A stretch of 64,000 nucleotides of DNA from Bacteroidetes bacterium GWF2_33_16. GTDB lineage: Bacteria; Bacteroidota; Bacteroidia; Bacteroidales; UBA12077. The notes under the pieces were generated by a model, which was not told the DNA's origin, searched no databases, and saw only the letters and a program-made list of their open reading frames with translations. The DNA is taken from NCBI GenBank assembly GCA_001768565.1, contig MEOE01000014.1, positions 1 through 64,000 of the forward strand. The letters are read 5' to 3'. Within the stretch, counting starts at the first letter, position 1. The number at the start of each line of letters is the position of its first letter. Of the stretch, positions 43,441-51,973 are shown one piece after another. The position numbers were made by a program, and so were the translations under genes.

Positions 43441-43635
43441 AAGTGTTTAATAAAACATAAAAATAGAGTGTTTGGTTCAAAGTTTAATTTTAAATTGAAT
43501 TTGTATCTTTCTATGCTATTTATGCATTGGTTTGAAATTTTTCATCGTAAAAATAAGTAACTTTAACTAATAATTTAAAATACTAGTAAGGTTGGTTACT
43601 CTCATACTTGAATAAAATAATCTAAAAAAAACACT

Positions 43636-45372
43636 ATGCTAAGAATAAGGAGAATATTTAATCCATATAATAAAGCAAATATTCGAAAAATTGAGAGAAT
43701 AAAAGAGATTATTCAGATTCAGTTTCCAGGAATATCACAGAAAAAAATTAATAAATTAGAGAGTGAGTTGCTAGATCCTATTAAGCATAAATATCAATCA
43801 ATGCTTTTTGTTGCCGAAGATATAAATGATGCAATTAGAGGATTTGCTATTTTACTTTATATGCCGGATCATAAGTTGTGTTATTTAGACTTAATAGCTG
43901 TTTCACCGGAAAAAGCATCTTCTGGTTTAGGTGGTGCTATTTATACGCGTGTAAGAGAAGAAGCTGAATTACTCAATGCCAATGGCTTGTTTTTTGAATG
44001 TTTACCGGATGACCCTGCTTTGTGCAAGGATGGTGATATATTACTGCAAAACCAAAAAAGACTTGCGTTTTATGAAAGTTTTGGTGCCAGACCAATTGCA
44101 AATACTTTGTATGAAATGAAAGTTAACCCTGAAGATGATTGCCCTCCTTACCTTGTATATGATGGTCTAAATAAATTTGATACACTTCCGGCGAAAACTC
44201 TTAAAGGTATAATAAAAGCTATTTTGGAAAGAAAATATGGAGATTATTGTCCTGAGTCGTATATTAAAATGGTTGTAAATAGTGTTAAAGATAACCCATT
44301 TTTACTTCGACAACCTAAGTATGTTAAATCGAGAAAAATAAGTTCAATAAATAAGAATATTAAAGAAAAGAACAAAATTTTATTAATTGTAAACAACAAA
44401 CATGCTATACATCATATAAAGGAGAGAGGATATGTTGAATCTCCGGTTAGGGTCGAAAGTATCCAAAGAGAATTAGATAAAACTGGTTTTTTTCACCAAG
44501 ATAATGCCCTAGAATATCCTGAACGATTTATTTTAAAGGTGCATGATCGTGATTATGTTAATTATTTTAAGAAAGTGTGTAAGAACTTATCTAAAGGCAA
44601 ATCTGTATACCCATATGTTTTTCCTATTCGAAATGGAACCAAAGCCCCCAAAGAATTATCGGTAAGAGCTGGTTATTATTGTTTTGATACTTTTACACCA
44701 TTAAACCAAAATGCTTTTTTGGCAGCTCGTTGGGGAGTTAATTGTACATTAACTGCTACAGATGCAATAATTGGGGGTCGAAAAATTGCCTATGTATTAA
44801 CGCGTCCTCCCGGGCATCATGCAGAAAGATCCGTATTTGGTGGATTTTGTTATTTTAATAATTGTGCAATTGCAGCTCAACGATTTAGTGAGATTGGAAA
44901 AGTCGCTATCCTGGATATTGATTTTCATCATGGTAATGGACAACAACAAATATTTTATGAGAGAAGTGATGTTTTAACTATCTCTATTCATGGACATCCA
45001 TCTTTTGCATATCCATATTTTTCGGGATTTGCAGAAGAAGCTGGTGAAGGTGATGGACATCTATTTAACTTCAATTTCCCTTTGCCAGAGAAAACAACCT
45101 ATGAAGCTTATACTAAAATACTGATTAAATCACTAAAGCTTATTCGAAACTATAAACCTGATTTTTTAATAATTGCTTTTGGGCTCGACACTGCAAAAGG
45201 AGATCCAACCGGAACCTGGAATTTTTCGTTTGAAAACTTCATGAGTACCGGTAAACTTATTGGTGGATTAAAAATTCCTACATTAATTGTTCAGGAGGGT
45301 GGGTATAAGAATCAATCTCTTGGATCGAATGCCAGAGCATTTTTTAGTGGTTTTTATACGGCAAATAATTAA
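43636..45372 (+). CDS. GNAT acetyltransferase-deacetylase fusion
   Basis: A 578-residue two-domain protein. Residues about 1-180 are GNAT-like (LIAVSPEKASSGLGGAIYTRVREE is the acetyl-CoA loop-helix, then the RLAFYESFGARP motif). Residues about 245-575 are a histone-deacetylase superfamily amidohydrolase: H394-H395 in RPPGHHAE, Zn ligands D429 and H431 in DIDFHHGNG, D518 in GLDTAKGDP, and the catalytic Tyr in EGGY. GLDTxxxDPxG resembles acetylpolyamine amidohydrolases. So one chain may both add and remove acetyl groups, perhaps from polyamines or Lys residues. All catalytic residues seem intact. Stand-alone gene. Confidence 0.88.
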   Translation: MLRIRRIFNPYNKANIRKIERIKEIIQIQFPGISQKKINKLESELLDPIKHKYQSMLFVAEDINDAIRGFAILLYMPDHKLCYLDLIAVSPEKASSGLGGAIYTRVREEAELLNANGLFFECLPDDPALCKDGDILLQNQKRLAFYESFGARPIANTLYEMKVNPEDDCPPYLVYDGLNKFDTLPAKTLKGIIKAILERKYGDYCPESYIKMVVNSVKDNPFLLRQPKYVKSRKISSINKNIKEKNKILLIVNNKHAIHHIKERGYVESPVRVESIQRELDKTGFFHQDNALEYPERFILKVHDRDYVNYFKKVCKNLSKGKSVYPYVFPIRNGTKAPKELSVRAGYYCFDTFTPLNQNAFLAARWGVNCTLTATDAIIGGRKIAYVLTRPPGHHAERSVFGGFCYFNNCAIAAQRFSEIGKVAILDIDFHHGNGQQQIFYERSDVLTISIHGHPSFAYPYFSGFAEEAGEGDGHLFNFNFPLPEKTTYEAYTKILIKSLKLIRNYKPDFLIIAFGLDTAKGDPTGTWNFSFENFMSTGKLIGGLKIPTLIVQEGGYKNQSLGSNARAFFSGFYTANN

Positions 45373-45444
45373 TAGATATTGCTCCTCAATAACTTCAATT
45401 TTGCAATATATCTAAATAATAGTAAATACCTGAAAATAAATGCT

Positions 45445-45452
45445 TACCTTTG
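45445..45452 (+). promoter_or_regulatory. Candidate -7 element of the RRM/cold-shock operon
   Basis: TACCTTTG fits TAnnTTTG. Transcription from here would leave a leader of roughly 235 nt before the RRM gene. No -33 TTG at the usual spacing. Confidence 0.5.
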
Positions 45453-45458
45453 CCGAAA

Positions 45459-45695
45459 TATCAGATTTGATAATTTGTGCTTTAATTTACTACTTTACCC
45501 ATTGTAATTAGTTCAGAACTGCTCTCTTTTTTAAATCCAATTTTTAATTTTTTAACAGGTATTTGTAAGTACAATGCTTGTTCGTTTAAAACACTTTGCT
45601 TAGTCCATAAAATCAAGAAATTGCCGGATCTGCATAAATCTTTACAACAAACAAACTGCCCTGTTACACAACAAACAATTTAATTTTTTAAGACA
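45459..45695 (+). other. Long 5' leader of the RRM/cold-shock transcript
   Basis: The 323-nt gap between the deacetylase fusion and the RRM gene has no ORF of note. It carries the TACCTTTG box, then a pyrimidine-rich part (CTGCTCTCTTTTTTAA region) and an A/C-rich, unstructured stretch before the ATG (repeated ACAACAAAC). Long leaders are typical of cold-shock mRNAs, where they change fold with temperature. Confidence 0.4.
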
Positions 45696-45956
45696 ATGAA
45701 CATTTATGTAGGAAACCTTGATTACGAGGTTAGTAAAAGCGACCTTGAAGAGGTATTCGAAGAGTATGGAGCTGTTAGTGCAGCAAATATTATTATCGAT
45801 AAATATAGTGGAAGAAGTAAGGGCTTTGGTTTTGTTACCATGGAAAATAGTGATGAAGCTAACAAAGCGATACAAGAACTTAATGGTGCTAAATACGAAA
45901 ACAGAGAAATTGTTGTAAATGAGGCAAAGCCTAAAAAAGACAGTTTCAATAATTAA
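45696..45956 (+). CDS. RRM-type RNA-binding protein
   Basis: An 86-residue single RRM: RNP2 IYVGNL at residues 3-8, RNP1 KGFGFVTM, and a short basic C-terminus (EAKPKKDSFNN). Bacterial stand-alone RRM proteins are common in Bacteroidota and cyanobacteria and act as global RNA-binding proteins; several are cold-induced. The next gene, a cold-shock protein, starts 13 nt later. Confidence 0.92.
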   Translation: MNIYVGNLDYEVSKSDLEEVFEEYGAVSAANIIIDKYSGRSKGFGFVTMENSDEANKAIQELNGAKYENREIVVNEAKPKKDSFNN

Positions 45957-45969
45957 TAATTCAATTTTT

Positions 45970-46170
45970 ATGACAAAAGGAAAAGTAAAATGGTACAACG
46001 AAACCAAAGGATTTGGTTTTATTGAATCAGAAAATGGTGAAGATGTATTTGTTCACAGATCAGGATTAGTTAGTTCATACGACCAACTTCAACCAGAGCA
46101 ACAAGTAGTTTTCGATACCAAACAAGGCGACAAAGGTATTGTTGCTATTAATGTGAAATCAGCAAACTAA
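45970..46170 (+). CDS. Cold-shock protein (CspA family)
   Basis: A 66-residue OB-fold protein, MTKGKVKWYNE start, RNP1 KGFGFI, RNP2 DVFVH. ATG 45970 is chosen: the longer frame to 45919 would overlap the RRM gene and add a non-homologous leader. Such proteins bind single-stranded RNA and DNA and melt RNA structure in the cold. Operon with the RRM gene; terminator at 46224. Confidence 0.93.
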   Translation: MTKGKVKWYNETKGFGFIESENGEDVFVHRSGLVSSYDQLQPEQQVVFDTKQGDKGIVAINVKSAN

Positions 46171-46223
46171 ATCTATATTAAGAGTTCACTTTGGTGAATT
46201 CTTGAAATAATCTACACCTTTAT

Positions 46224-46268
46224 TACCCATTCCCATCTTAATGAAAGGAATGGGTATTAATATTTTTT
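46224..46268 (+). terminator. Terminator of the RRM/cold-shock operon
   Basis: TACCCATTCC (46224-46233) pairs with GGAATGGGTA (46247-46256), followed by TTAATATTTTTT. A smaller hairpin at about 46180-46203 (AAGAGTTCAC with GTGAATTCTT) precedes it. Confidence 0.8.
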
Positions 46269-46362
46269 ATACAGATTTTAATCCGTATTTTTATAGTGTA
46301 ATTAGTTTCCTTAATTATAAAGATTTTAAGCTTTTATTAAAGTTACAGAATAACTAATTCCA

Positions 46363-47229
46363 ATGAGGCAGTTAACCATTACAAAACAAATAACCCAGAG
46401 AACCGATGAATCAATTAGTCGGTATTTTCAGGAAATAAATAAGTATTCGTTAATTACTGCCGAAGAAGAAATGGATTTATCGGTACTTATCAGAAGTGGC
46501 GATACTGCTGCACTTGAAAAACTTATAGTTGCTAATCTGCGTTTTGTTGTATCTGTAGCCAAGCAATATCAGAATCAGGGTTTATCATTCTCCGATTTAA
46601 TAAATGAAGGCAATGTTGGACTAGTTAAAGCAGCAAAAAAGTATGATGAAACCAGGGGGTTCAAATTCATATCATATGCCGTTTGGTGGATTCGCCAGTC
46701 AATTATTCAGGCAATCTCAGATCAGACTCGTATTGTTCATTTGCCATTTAACCGAATATCATCAATAAATAAAATCTCAAAAGCAATTCCTCATCTCGAA
46801 CAGGAATTTGGAAGAGAACCATGCGATTCAGAAATTGCAGAATATCTTGAACTTACGAAAGATGAGATTGCATTATCAAATAATATTAAAAGAAAACATA
46901 TTTCGTTCGATATGCCTCTTTCAATGGATGATAATAATGATTTTAATTTGTATGATGTAATTCAAACAGGAAATATTCCTTCTCCCGATAACGATTTGAT
47001 TAAAGAATCAGTAAATATCAACATAATTAGGGCATTAAGTAAGTTATCGCAGAGAGAAGCTAAAATAATAACTATGTCATATGGACTCAGTGGTACGCCA
47101 ATTTATTCATTGCAGGATATTGCGACTTATTATAACATGTCATCAGAAAGAATACGACAAATAAAAGACAAATCTTTGACTCGGTTAAAGATAATTATGA
47201 GTGGCAATCATTCTTTTATGGAGAACTAA
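46363..47229 (+). CDS. RpoD-like sigma-70 factor, divergent
   Basis: A 288-residue group 1/2 sigma factor. The N-terminal MRQLTITKQIT matches the Bacteroidota primary sigma; region 2 has ANLRFVVSVAKQYQNQGL and KFISYAVWWIRQSI, region 3 is present, and region 4.2 ends in IATYYNMSSERIRQIKDKSL. Against the usual primary sigma the region 4 helix reads MSSERIRQ not LTRERVRQ, and region 3 is more variable. This suggests an additional RpoD paralogue rather than the housekeeping one. It sits among cold-shock genes, 51 nt before another cold-shock-domain gene. Confidence 0.88.
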   Translation: MRQLTITKQITQRTDESISRYFQEINKYSLITAEEEMDLSVLIRSGDTAALEKLIVANLRFVVSVAKQYQNQGLSFSDLINEGNVGLVKAAKKYDETRGFKFISYAVWWIRQSIIQAISDQTRIVHLPFNRISSINKISKAIPHLEQEFGREPCDSEIAEYLELTKDEIALSNNIKRKHISFDMPLSMDDNNDFNLYDVIQTGNIPSPDNDLIKESVNINIIRALSKLSQREAKIITMSYGLSGTPIYSLQDIATYYNMSSERIRQIKDKSLTRLKIIMSGNHSFMEN

Positions 47230-47280
47230 AGCAGTAACATTAAAACAGTAATTTCAAATTAAAAACAAAACCAATTAATT

Positions 47281-47730
47281 ATGGGTAGATCACAAGAAAC
47301 TCAAAACAAAAAAGAAGTAAGGAATAAAAAAGAGAAGAAAAGAAAAGATAAGGCCGAGAAAAAAATGGCCCGAAAGGATAATGAGAAAAGAAGCATGGAT
47401 GATATGATTGCTTATGTCGATGAAAATGGCATGATAACATCAACTCCTCCCGATCCGAGTAAAAAAAGAAAAGTTATTTTAGAAAACATTGAAGTTAGTA
47501 TTCCAAAAAAAGATAAATCTCAAAAGCCTGATCCAATTAGAAAGGGTATTATTACCTATTTTAACGATTCAAAAGGTTTTGGATTTATAAAAGATTCAGA
47601 AACAGGTGAAAGTGTTTTTGTTCATGTTAATAATATACTCGAAGAAGTAAGAGAGAATAATGTAGTTAACTTTGAAGTTGAAATGGGTCCAAAGGGTCTG
47701 GCAGCTACAAAAGTGAAACTATTTAAATAG
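47281..47730 (+). CDS. Cold-shock-domain protein with basic N-terminus
   Basis: A 149-residue protein. Residues 1-40 are very Lys/Arg/Glu-rich, disordered and probably nucleic-acid-binding; a short linker (DDMIAYVDENGMI) leads to a C-terminal cold-shock domain (about 86-148) with RKGIITYFNDSKGFGFI and VFVHVNN. This architecture recurs in Bacteroidota. Downstream of the sigma gene; its end overlaps the convergent desaturase by 8 nt. Confidence 0.88.
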   Translation: MGRSQETQNKKEVRNKKEKKRKDKAEKKMARKDNEKRSMDDMIAYVDENGMITSTPPDPSKKRKVILENIEVSIPKKDKSQKPDPIRKGIITYFNDSKGFGFIKDSETGESVFVHVNNILEEVRENNVVNFEVEMGPKGLAATKVKLFK

Positions 47731-48820
47731 GGTAGGGTTGACCTAACTTTTTCAACATCTTTGCATGTTCCCATAAGGCTTTTAAGAATCCAGGTTGTAC
47801 ATTATAGGGCAAATCATATTGATGTGCCGTTTCTTTTACCATTTTAGAAATTTTATGGTAATGCACATGACTTATATTTGGAAATAAATGGTGTTCAACC
47901 TGGTAATTTAATCCTCCAATTAACCACGACAAAACCTTGTTGTTGGGAGAATAATCAGATGTAGTTCTCAGTTGATGTACAGCCCAACTATTTTGTATGG
48001 ATCCATCCTTCTCAGGTAGCGGGTAAACCGATGTTGGGACCACATGTGCTGTTTGAAAAATAATTGTAAGTAAAAATCCACTAACAAAATGCATGGTAAT
48101 AAAAAATAGTATAATCCAATACCAGGCAAAAGGCAGTACCAACATAGGTATAACCAAGAAAACTCCAAAATATAAAATCTTAGAAATAATTAAAGAGATA
48201 AACAATTGTTTGTTTGTGCTATGATTACTTAATTGAGCTCCTCTTTTAATATATCGATTTAATTGAGCATAATCTTTTGTAGTTACCCACGAAAGAGTCA
48301 TTAATCCATATAAAAACCATGCATATATATGTTGATATTTATGTGCTTTTAAAAGAGGTTTGTGGGGTGATAAACGTATAACTGAACCCGGATCAATATC
48401 TTCATCAATGCCATCAATATTTGTGTATCCATGATGTAATGTATTATGCTGATACTGCCAGTTTGGAGGGAATCCTCCTACCATATACATTGTTTTAATC
48501 ATCCACTTATTTATAGTTTTGTTTTTTGAATAGCTGTGGTGATTGGCGTCGTGCATAATAGCCATTCCAACACCAGCTTTCCCAAATCCAATAATAGCCC
48601 AACATATAAAAACGCCAGCCAGAGAGTCAATAACTCCTGTAATCATTAAAAAATAAGGGATAAGATAAAGCAAAAACATAAAAACCGATTTAAGGGCTAA
48701 ATTTAGATTACCATATTTCGAAAGGTTATTTTTTTCAAAATAGTTGTCGACTTTATCCCTTAAACTTGTTATAAACTCTGGTTTATTTTGTGCCTTAAAT
48801 CGAATGTTTATTTTTTCCAT
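47723..48820 (-). CDS. Membrane fatty-acid desaturase
   Basis: A 365-residue desaturase with the three His boxes: HDANHH, HNTLHH and QVEHH, plus about four membrane helices (LIPYFLMITGVIDSLAGVFI and others). The QxxHH third box and N-terminal layout point to the front-end/linoleoyl-CoA (delta-6-like) branch, without a fused cytochrome b5. Desaturation fluidises membranes in the cold, consistent with the neighbouring cold-shock genes, though it is convergent with them and not in their operon. Confidence 0.9.
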   Translation of the reverse strand: MEKINIRFKAQNKPEFITSLRDKVDNYFEKNNLSKYGNLNLALKSVFMFLLYLIPYFLMITGVIDSLAGVFICWAIIGFGKAGVGMAIMHDANHHSYSKNKTINKWMIKTMYMVGGFPPNWQYQHNTLHHGYTNIDGIDEDIDPGSVIRLSPHKPLLKAHKYQHIYAWFLYGLMTLSWVTTKDYAQLNRYIKRGAQLSNHSTNKQLFISLIISKILYFGVFLVIPMLVLPFAWYWIILFFITMHFVSGFLLTIIFQTAHVVPTSVYPLPEKDGSIQNSWAVHQLRTTSDYSPNNKVLSWLIGGLNYQVEHHLFPNISHVHYHKISKMVKETAHQYDLPYNVQPGFLKALWEHAKMLKKLGQPYPI

Positions 48821-48908
48821 ATATAATTAAAATTTTGTTTATGCCTAGATTTTTGTTCAGGCAACTGCAACCTATAAAAGAGAAACGAAAAATCGCTTAA
48901 ATTGTTTA

Positions 48909-49724
48909 TTAAGCTGCTAGTTTCTTAGTTAATACAAAGCTCCAATATTCAAATTTGCCATTATTGAAAGAATTGAATCGTTCAGTGCCTTTTGTACCTG
49001 CGAATTTAAGGAAGAACTTTTTTAATATTCCGGGTACTTTTTTCTGAATGAGTGTTTCTCTTCTTACTGTATCAAGTTCTAATCCTTTTGCTACATTCTT
49101 AGTTATTTCAATTTCATTTATTATACTAAATCCGCATTCCAGAAGCTTTTGTTTTATTTCTTTAACCCTTCCATGTTCCATCATATCGGCAAACAGAAAA
49201 TGGCCATTAGGTGATAATACCCTATGTACTTCGTTAAAAAAAACTTTAATATCGCTGTAGCAACGAGCCGACTCAACATTTACAATTGCATCATAGGATC
49301 CCTTTTCGAAAGGTAATTTTTCAGCTCTGCCTTCTACAAATGATAATCCGGGTACACTATAAAACTGATTACAAAATTTAATTACACTTGTAGAAATGTC
49401 TAAGCCTGTGTACTTGAGTGGTTTATAATAACGGGCAATATAATGTGCGCCACCGCCTCTTCCCGAACCTACTTCTAGCACATTCTTATTCTCAAGTTTT
49501 ACCCTATTAACAACATGATCATAGAGTTGAATACAATACCTGTTTTTTTCATCTCCTTTTTCAAGATCAATTACCTTTTCTCCATTTAACGATGCATAGC
49601 CGTAATTCATAAAATTAGCAGTTATATCTTTATCAAAACGGATTAGCAATTTATGCCATATCTGCCACATTGGTCTGCGCAAAACCGCTGGGAACTCGCA
49701 GTAATTGTCAACAACGTTTATCAT
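48909..49724 (-). CDS. SAM-dependent class I methyltransferase
   Basis: A 271-residue cytoplasmic methyltransferase. Motif I VLEVGSGRGGG, acidic motif YTGLDIS, motif IV YDAIVNVESARCYSD and motif VI VLSPNGHFLFADM. ATG 49724 (MINVVDN) is chosen, not 49799, which would add a hydrophobic leader unlike family members. The ESARCY segment resembles methyltransferases that act on small or polyketide-like molecules; substrate unknown. Upstream on the same strand is a LytTR regulator. Confidence 0.85.
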   Translation of the reverse strand: MINVVDNYCEFPAVLRRPMWQIWHKLLIRFDKDITANFMNYGYASLNGEKVIDLEKGDEKNRYCIQLYDHVVNRVKLENKNVLEVGSGRGGGAHYIARYYKPLKYTGLDISTSVIKFCNQFYSVPGLSFVEGRAEKLPFEKGSYDAIVNVESARCYSDIKVFFNEVHRVLSPNGHFLFADMMEHGRVKEIKQKLLECGFSIINEIEITKNVAKGLELDTVRRETLIQKKVPGILKKFFLKFAGTKGTERFNSFNNGKFEYWSFVLTKKLAA

Positions 49725-49864
49725 AGTAATTTGGTTTAGTAGTTTAATGCAAGTTAAAAACAGATGAAAGCAATAGAAAATAAAAGGGTTGAATAACAAA
49801 ATAAAAGGGGATAATGGAATATTTATGGGATGAATAACACTCAGTTGAGGGTAAATGAACTATC

Positions 49865-50716
49865 TTATTGTTCGGCAATAACATCTTTAATTGGCACAAT
49901 GTATTGCCTCGAAACAGGTATTCTGTCTTCTAAAAAGTTCATTTTTAGAAGGAAACCGCTGTAAGTACGTGTCAGTTTTTCAATATGCAAGGTATTTACA
50001 ATTGTTGTACGATGGCAACGAATAAATTTTTTCTGATTCGATAATTGAAACTCTATATTTTTAAGTGTACTTCTTAAAAGTTTTTTTTCAACTACACCTT
50101 TTTCTAAATAGTTTATTTCAACATAATTATCAGCCGATTGAATAGAGATAATATTTTTAAATTTTAGTGTTAATTTATCAGATTTGTTATCTGAAATAAA
50201 ATCTATTTCTTCTTCAACCTCAATTTTTTCAAATTCTTTTATTTTTAAAAAATATTGAGTGTTTTGTTCCTTAAGTATACCAATTATTTGTTCCAGAGAT
50301 TTGTTTTTATAAAGAATTAATAAAACTAACAATGGTAAAAGGCAAACCAATACTACCTTTAGCATAATAAAAAGTGTTAAGTAGACATTACCCACATATC
50401 TGATATAAAATGCAAAAGCAGTTGATGTTATAACTAAAAAAAAAGTACTGAGCGTAAACGGAGGGCCACTTTCCCACTCACTTGTTTTAAACCATTTAGG
50501 TATAAATAGGGGAATTAATATAAACGCGATAAACTCTATTAGGAAAACAATTGCACCAAAACCGGTAACAAACAACAGTCGATTATTGTAATCAAGTAAT
50601 TCGAGTGGGAAAGGCTGGAAAAACAGGATAAAAAGAAATACACCAAAGCTGATTAAAAATAGCCGGCTTAACTCATCTTTAAAAGAATTTAATATATTTT
50701 TCTTCAGATTATCCAA
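49865..50716 (-). CDS. Membrane-anchored LytTR-domain transcription regulator
   Basis: A 283-residue regulator. About four membrane helices fill residues 17-140, a short charged coil follows, and a LytTR DNA-binding domain covers about 180-280 (SADNYVEINYLEKG, FIRCHRTTIVN, then RIPVSRQYI). Such one-component membrane LytTR proteins are frequent in Bacteroidota. The start is TTG at 50716, directly after an in-frame stop; no upstream ATG is available. It diverges from the lipoprotein gene at 50983. Confidence 0.85.
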   Translation of the reverse strand: MDNLKKNILNSFKDELSRLFLISFGVFLFILFFQPFPLELLDYNNRLLFVTGFGAIVFLIEFIAFILIPLFIPKWFKTSEWESGPPFTLSTFFLVITSTAFAFYIRYVGNVYLTLFIMLKVVLVCLLPLLVLLILYKNKSLEQIIGILKEQNTQYFLKIKEFEKIEVEEEIDFISDNKSDKLTLKFKNIISIQSADNYVEINYLEKGVVEKKLLRSTLKNIEFQLSNQKKFIRCHRTTIVNTLHIEKLTRTYSGFLLKMNFLEDRIPVSRQYIVPIKDVIAEQ

Positions 50717-50871
50717 TTATTGTTTTTGTATAAAGTTACGCAAAGATTAAATTATTTTCAATCCTTAATTAATAGACTTAAGTCAGTAATTATTAATTTT
50801 TCTTACATAGAGTAGTGTTTATTAATTCAATTAAAAAATTGTGTAACAGCTGTAAATACAGATTGCTATTA

Positions 50872-50901
50872 TTGTGAAATTATCAGAAACTATTATCTTT
50901 G
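50872..50901 (+). promoter_or_regulatory. Promoter of the 50.98-kb lipoprotein gene
   Basis: TTG at 50872-50874, 19-nt spacer, TATCTTTG at 50894-50901. The start near 50908 leaves a leader of about 75 nt and rules out the ORF start at 50899. Confidence 0.7.
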
Positions 50902-50982
50902 GTTTACTATGTTTTTATACTATTTAATATTAATGAGTTCGCAAAATACACAACATCAAAATTATTTTCTAAAAAATTGAAT

Positions 50983-51801
50983 ATGATTAGAGGTATATTT
51001 ATAACTAGTAAGCAATTCATAAATATATTGTATATAGTTATTCTTATTTCGATTAATTCTTGTTCTTCAATGTATATTCCTGCAAATACCAACATCCCTT
51101 TACTTGATAAGAAAGGAGAGAAACAAGTCGATTTTTATTTGAGTACTACAGGTGCACAATTAACCGGGAATTATGCATTTTCGGATAAATACGCGATTAT
51201 GGCAACAAGCAGTTTTTCATATAAGAATTTTTCTGATTATTATGATTTTTGGGATTATGTATTTGACGGCACTAGCAGTGAATCTTCCTTTTTTGATGAA
51301 AGTGAATTTGCGCATCATTATAACGAGATTGGTTTTGGCAGATATAATATTTTTGATTCAAGAATTAAAGGAGAACTATTTTGTGGCATTGGTTATGGCG
51401 TGGCAAAAGATAAGTTATCAAGTGATGATTATATTGTAACATATAGTTATAGTAATGAATATTGGTTAGGTTTTGTCCAGTATAATTTTGGACGAAGGTT
51501 TAGAAAAGTTGATATTGGTGGTGGTATAAGGGTAGGATATAGTGCTTTTAGTTTTACTTTTCCAGATGAAGATTTACCCATATTGGTATATACAACCGAT
51601 AATTTTAATAACTTTTTTATTGAACCCTCATTTATCGTAAAATTCGGAAATGAAAATATAAAATTTGTTATTCGGGCAGGAGGCAGCTTGGTAAAAACCT
51701 GGGATTTTGATAATAATATTGAAACTACAAAAGGCATGGGTGATTTTTTAATTAATACAACCTCTGTTCATATTTCTTTCGGAATAAATTTTAATTTCTA
51801 A
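50983..51801 (+). CDS. Predicted outer-membrane lipoprotein
   Basis: A 272-residue protein from ATG 50983: signal peptide with lipobox near SINSC, then SSMYIPANTNIPLLDKKGE, a frequent start of Bacteroidota surface lipoproteins that carry a beta-barrel. The rest is rich in Tyr, Phe and Gly with alternating strands and ends VHISFGINFNF with a terminal aromatic, as in outer-membrane proteins. The earlier start at 50899 lies inside the -7 promoter box and is rejected. Function unknown. Confidence 0.65.
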   Translation: MIRGIFITSKQFINILYIVILISINSCSSMYIPANTNIPLLDKKGEKQVDFYLSTTGAQLTGNYAFSDKYAIMATSSFSYKNFSDYYDFWDYVFDGTSSESSFFDESEFAHHYNEIGFGRYNIFDSRIKGELFCGIGYGVAKDKLSSDDYIVTYSYSNEYWLGFVQYNFGRRFRKVDIGGGIRVGYSAFSFTFPDEDLPILVYTTDNFNNFFIEPSFIVKFGNENIKFVIRAGGSLVKTWDFDNNIETTKGMGDFLINTTSVHISFGINFNF

Positions 51802-51973
51802 CTTTTTTATTAATAGTAATTTGGAATTGATAATTAGGATGTATTTTGTTTAAACAAATTGATATCCTAATAAATAATATTTTTTCTATCTTTAGATCAG
51901 AATCAAAAACGAAACATCTTCATTTTATAAACAAGAATGTTATAATATAAAGTAAAACCCCAAATTCAAATTT

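Noticed and set aside
45919..45969. Longer cold-shock protein frame starting at 45919
   Set aside because: It would overlap the RRM gene and add 17 residues unlike any cold-shock protein; ATG 45970 gives the standard MTKGKVKWY start.
50899..50982. Start of the lipoprotein ORF at 50899
   Set aside because: The position falls inside the TATCTTTG -7 promoter box; ATG 50983 gives a proper lipoprotein signal peptide.
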